A stretch of 64,000 nt of DNA. Source: Pseudomonadota bacterium. Lineage in GTDB: Bacteria > Myxococcota_A > UBA796 > GCA-2862545. The stretch is taken from NCBI GenBank assembly GCA_947505245.1, contig CANNIZ010000014.1:1-64000 (forward strand), written 5' to 3'. Position 1 is the first letter of the stretch, and every line of letters begins with the position of its first letter. Shown one piece after another: positions 60,960-64,000 of the stretch. The position numbers and the translations under genes are program-made. A model generated the notes under the pieces. It was not told where the DNA came from. It searched no databases and worked only from the letters and a program-made list of their open reading frames with translations.

Positions 60960-63281
60960 ATGCGACCCTTCCCCGCTGTCGCCGTGTTCGTCCCGGTCTC
61001 CGTCGCTCTCGTCACCGCCGCGTTCGGCGCGGGCACGTCGGCGTTTGGCTCCGTCGCAGATCCATCACCGATGGTCGTCGTAAGTCCTTTGCTCGCCGGA
61101 CCTGCGCTGCAGCTGCCGGACGCGGTGTACACGTCCCTGCGCGCGCGCGACTGGAGCACCGCCGTGACGGGGCTCCAGAAGATCCCAATGGACGCCCTCG
61201 TCGGCGGCCAGAAGGGCGACCTCGCGTTCGTGCTCACGTGGTCGCTTATACACGCGGATCGCGGCGCCGCCGCCGTCGGCTACCTGCCGCTCATCGATCA
61301 AGCCGAAGACGTGCCGCCGGCCTATGCGGCGCTCGTCAAGGGTGAGGTGCTGCGCGCCACGGATCAGAAATTGGAGGCGATCGCGGCGTTCGAGACGATC
61401 GCAGCCGATTCGGGCGCCTGGCCCCGCGCCACGATCGTGCGCGCGGAGACGCTACGCGACCTCGGGCGCACCGACGAGGCGTTCAAGCTCTACGAAGCCA
61501 TGGCCGCGCGCCCTGACCCTGCGGCGGGCTCCGCGACGGCCCTGATGGCGCTCGCGATGCGCGACGGTATGGGCAGCGACGGCGCTTACGCCCACCTGCG
61601 GCGGGCCTGGCGCGAATACCCGCGCGCCGAAGAGTCGGCGGAGATCACGCGGCTGCTCGCAGCGAACTGGCCCACGAAAGGCGCCACCTGGCAGGACGCC
61701 GCCCGCCGCGGCGAGATCCTCATGACCGCCGGCGACTACAGCGGCGCGCTCGCGGTCACCGCCCCGTTCATCGGCAAGATCGAAGGTGAGAACGTCGACG
61801 CGTGCAGGTTCCTCCTCGTTCGCGGCCGCAGCCATTACAAGGCGGCCCGCCTCGCCGAGGCGGTGCTCGCGTTCGGCGACATCGGCACCCGCTGCACGAG
61901 CGTCGACAAGGACTACGGCTCGAAGGGCCTTTACCTCGCAGGTCAGGCGCTGTTCCGCAAACACGACTACGCGGGCTCGGCGAAGGTGAACCTGTCGATC
62001 CCCGCGCTGTACCCGACGAGCTCGTTCGCCGACGACGGGCTCACCCAGGCCGGGATCGCGCTCAACGAGTCGGGAGACGCCGCCGGCGCCGCCGAGCTGT
62101 GGGCGCGCGCGCTGCGCGAATACCCCGCGGGCGACACGGTGCCCGAGTCTTCGCTGCGGCTCGCGCTCGCGAAATACACCGACGGCAAGCCCGATGAAGC
62201 GCGGGTGATCGCTGCTGATCTCGGCAAGCTGCCGATCTCCGGGGACTGGGTCCACGTCGCAGCAGGGCGATACTGGGCCGCGCGCCTCGCGTTGTACCCC
62301 GACGTGCACGCGCCGAGCGTGCCGGTCACCGATGCCGCGCGCAAGCAGGAGGCGATCGACGGCTGGGCGTCGCTGTGCCGCGACATGCCGCACAGCTTCT
62401 ACAGCATCCTCGCGTACTCGCGCCTCGTCGAGGTCGCCCCCGACGTCGCCGCCGAGGTCGCGAAGCGTCCCGCCGACTTCGACCACGGCCAGTTCGACGA
62501 ACCGTGGGTGGTGCGGCTCTCGTTCTACGAGACGCCCGCCGTGCGCGAAGGCGTCGACCTCGCTCGCCTGGGCCTGCTGCGGGAAGCGCAGTCCGAGTGG
62601 TCCAAGCTCGACGACGACACGTTCACCGGCGACGAGAAGGCGTGGCTCACGCAGCTCCGCATCCTCGACGGCGACTGGCTCCTCGCGCACGACGACGGGC
62701 GGCAGTGGATGGTCGGAGGACACCCGCCCGGAACGCTCGGACCGCGCCAGGCGCAGGTCCTCCGCGTCCTCTACCCAGACCGGTATTGGACCGAGGTCCA
62801 GGCCGCCGCAAAGGGCTACGACTTCGAGCCGCGGCTGTTCCACGCGCTCTCGCGCGAGGAGTCGAACTTCAACCGCACCATCCAGTCCAACGTCGGCGCG
62901 CGCGGCCTTTCGCAGCTCATGCCCACCACCGCGCGCGAGGTCGCCGGCTGGATGCACGTGACGTACAGCGCCGAGAAGCTCGACGACCCCCTGTACAACG
63001 CGACCCTCGGCGCGCGCTATTTCCAGGCGATGATCAAGCAGCACCACGGCAGCCCGTACCTGTCGTGTGCGGCCTACAACGCTGGCGGCGGGCGCACGAA
63101 GCAGTGGCTCGAGGCGTGGGGAAACATCCCGACTGACGAATACATCGAGCGGATCCCGTTCCGCGAGACGCGAGGCTACGTCAAGCGGGTCATGGGGTCG
63201 TGGCAGATCATGCGCTGGCAATTCGACGACGGCCCGCTGTTCTACGATCTCTCCGCGTTCAACCACCAGGCGATGCCATGA
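60960..63281 (+). CDS. slt: soluble-type lytic murein transglycosylase (Slt70-like)
   Basis: 773 residues from ATG 60960. A signal peptide-like N-terminus (MRPFPAVAVFVPVSVALVTA) precedes a long helical superhelix (~40-600). The C-terminal SLT domain has the catalytic Glu in ALSREESNFNRTIQ, then GARGLSQLMPTTAREVAGWM and LSCAAYNAGGGRTKQWL, and EYIERIPFRETRGYVKRVMG. Cleaves peptidoglycan to 1,6-anhydromuropeptides. ATGA-linked to the CAAX protease. Confidence 0.92.
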   Translation: MRPFPAVAVFVPVSVALVTAAFGAGTSAFGSVADPSPMVVVSPLLAGPALQLPDAVYTSLRARDWSTAVTGLQKIPMDALVGGQKGDLAFVLTWSLIHADRGAAAVGYLPLIDQAEDVPPAYAALVKGEVLRATDQKLEAIAAFETIAADSGAWPRATIVRAETLRDLGRTDEAFKLYEAMAARPDPAAGSATALMALAMRDGMGSDGAYAHLRRAWREYPRAEESAEITRLLAANWPTKGATWQDAARRGEILMTAGDYSGALAVTAPFIGKIEGENVDACRFLLVRGRSHYKAARLAEAVLAFGDIGTRCTSVDKDYGSKGLYLAGQALFRKHDYAGSAKVNLSIPALYPTSSFADDGLTQAGIALNESGDAAGAAELWARALREYPAGDTVPESSLRLALAKYTDGKPDEARVIAADLGKLPISGDWVHVAAGRYWAARLALYPDVHAPSVPVTDAARKQEAIDGWASLCRDMPHSFYSILAYSRLVEVAPDVAAEVAKRPADFDHGQFDEPWVVRLSFYETPAVREGVDLARLGLLREAQSEWSKLDDDTFTGDEKAWLTQLRILDGDWLLAHDDGRQWMVGGHPPGTLGPRQAQVLRVLYPDRYWTEVQAAAKGYDFEPRLFHALSREESNFNRTIQSNVGARGLSQLMPTTAREVAGWMHVTYSAEKLDDPLYNATLGARYFQAMIKQHHGSPYLSCAAYNAGGGRTKQWLEAWGNIPTDEYIERIPFRETRGYVKRVMGSWQIMRWQFDDGPLFYDLSAFNHQAMP

Positions 63282-64000
63282 CCGACTCCCCCGAGCCCGC
63301 GCCCCCCACCCTGCTCGACACCAGCCGTGCGGTCCTCGCGGGCCCACGCGGCGCGATCCTCGCCGGCTGCGCTTACGTCGCTCTGTCGGGCGCCTGGGTG
63401 CTCGTGCTCGGCGTCGCCACCGCCCTCGTCATGCTCGCGTACGCTTCGCCGCGCATGGACGGTCTCGACCCGCAGTTCGACATGGGCTCGCTCTTGTCGC
63501 TCGTCCCGGGCTGGGTGCTCGGCCTGTCAACGCTCGTGCAATTCACCGGACTCGGCGGCATCGCCGCGGCCCTCGTGTGGCTGACCGGCTGGCCCGTCAC
63601 CGAGGCGTTCGCGTTCAAGCGGCCGCACACCGCCGCCCTCGTCGCGGGGGGACTCGGCGGACTCGTCGTGGGCGTGTTCCCCGGCTGGATCGCCGAGCGT
63701 CTGATGGAGCTCGTCCCGCGCCTCGACGGCGGAAACCTCGAGATGATCAACAAGTCGCTCGTCGAGGGCGATCTCCTCGGACGCGTCGGGATGATCGTCG
63801 CGGTGTGCGTGCTCGCGCCGATCGTCGAGGAGCTGATCTTCCGCGGCTTCCTGTTTCGCGCAGCCGAGCGCGCGACGAACCGGTGGGGCGCCTGGGTGCT
63901 GTCGTCCGTGTTGTTCGCGTCGTACCACGTCGACCCCGTCCACGTGATCGCGGTGTTGTTCACCGGATTCTTCCTCGGGTGGCTCCGTCTACGCAGCGGC
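63278..64000 (+). CDS. CPBP (CAAX-type) intramembrane metalloprotease, 3' end outside window
   Basis: 241 codons visible from ATG 63278. Several hydrophobic helices lead to the signature LAPIVEELIFRGFLFRAAER (EExxxR) and VLFASYHVDPVHVIAVLFTG (FxxxH-like second motif). The rest is cut by the window end. CPBP proteases process prenylated or membrane proteins; bacterial members often support bacteriocin immunity or stress. Coupled by ATGA to the transglycosylase. Confidence 0.85.
   Translation, partial: MTDSPEPAPPTLLDTSRAVLAGPRGAILAGCAYVALSGAWVLVLGVATALVMLAYASPRMDGLDPQFDMGSLLSLVPGWVLGLSTLVQFTGLGGIAAALVWLTGWPVTEAFAFKRPHTAALVAGGLGGLVVGVFPGWIAERLMELVPRLDGGNLEMINKSLVEGDLLGRVGMIVAVCVLAPIVEELIFRGFLFRAAERATNRWGAWVLSSVLFASYHVDPVHVIAVLFTGFFLGWLRLRSG

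Overview
The window is GC-rich, almost gap-free bacterial DNA. Several traits point to the Myxococcota or a close delta-proteobacterial relative: two eukaryote-like Ser/Thr kinases, a lipoprotein with 13 MopE-type Asp/Cys repeats, a MYXO-CTERM-like tail on a secreted trypsin-like protease, a cobalamin-type CarH photoreceptor, an alternative complex III operon, and a selenocysteine-containing SelD. This assignment is an inference; there is no rRNA or other phylogenetic marker gene to settle it. I see no insertion sequence, prophage, CRISPR array, tRNA or rRNA.

Region 1 (1-12060, all on the minus strand) is one chain of overlapping genes read from about 12021 down to 1: crtY-crtE-crtI-crtB-carH-phr-crtZ-pheS-pheT-acyl-CoA-dehydrogenase-like-selD. 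The head is a light-controlled carotenoid and photolyase cluster. Its promoter carries three 11-bp CarH-type operator repeats and appears to give a leaderless mRNA. The tail runs without a visible break into phenylalanyl-tRNA synthetase and selenophosphate synthetase. PheT lacks its tRNA-binding OB domain, crtZ overlaps pheS by 79 nt, and selD has an in-frame UGA (Sec) followed by a SECIS-like hairpin.

Region 2 (12067-18989) holds a transglutaminase-like lipoprotein, a uracil-phosphoribosyltransferase-family protein with a small membrane protein, a cNMP-binding protein fused to a nucleoside-phosphorylase-like domain, a small hypothetical gene and a GT87-type membrane protein. Region 3 (19009-26822, minus) is the alternative complex III operon actABCDEF, a quinol:electron-acceptor oxidoreductase. 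No actG and no terminal oxidase lie beside it.

Region 4 (26951-38605) carries an eight-cysteine lipoprotein coupled to rsmD, an ATP-grasp protein, yqeY-ppdK, a 460-bp gene-free stretch with several inverted repeats, a patatin-family lipase with a cNMP domain, a FabH-like synthase, a Sua5-type tRNA-modification enzyme and a secreted protease. Region 5 (38606-47329) has an ATP-grasp/standalone CoaB/kinase operon facing a FadL-like porin, a BNR-repeat lipoprotein, a second kinase (DLG instead of DFG), a deoxyhypusine-synthase-like protein and a ketopantoate-reductase-like protein. Region 6 (47337-64000) has a lipoprotein with a catalytically dead alpha/beta-hydrolase fold, a small type II fatty-acid/polyene-like set (dehydratase, ketosynthase, degenerate ketosynthase), galT, a GMC oxidoreductase with its Tat subunit, a bifunctional Rel, a MopE-fibrinogen lipoprotein, an M50 peptidase, a lytic transglycosylase and a CAAX-type protease cut by the window end.

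Genes overlap by ATGA/GTGA so often that most same-strand neighbours are probably translationally coupled. Convergent pairs sit 0-7 nt apart or overlap, leaving no room for ordinary terminators. Several divergent pairs have very short gaps with a -10-like box 6-7 nt before the start codon, suggesting frequent leaderless transcription.
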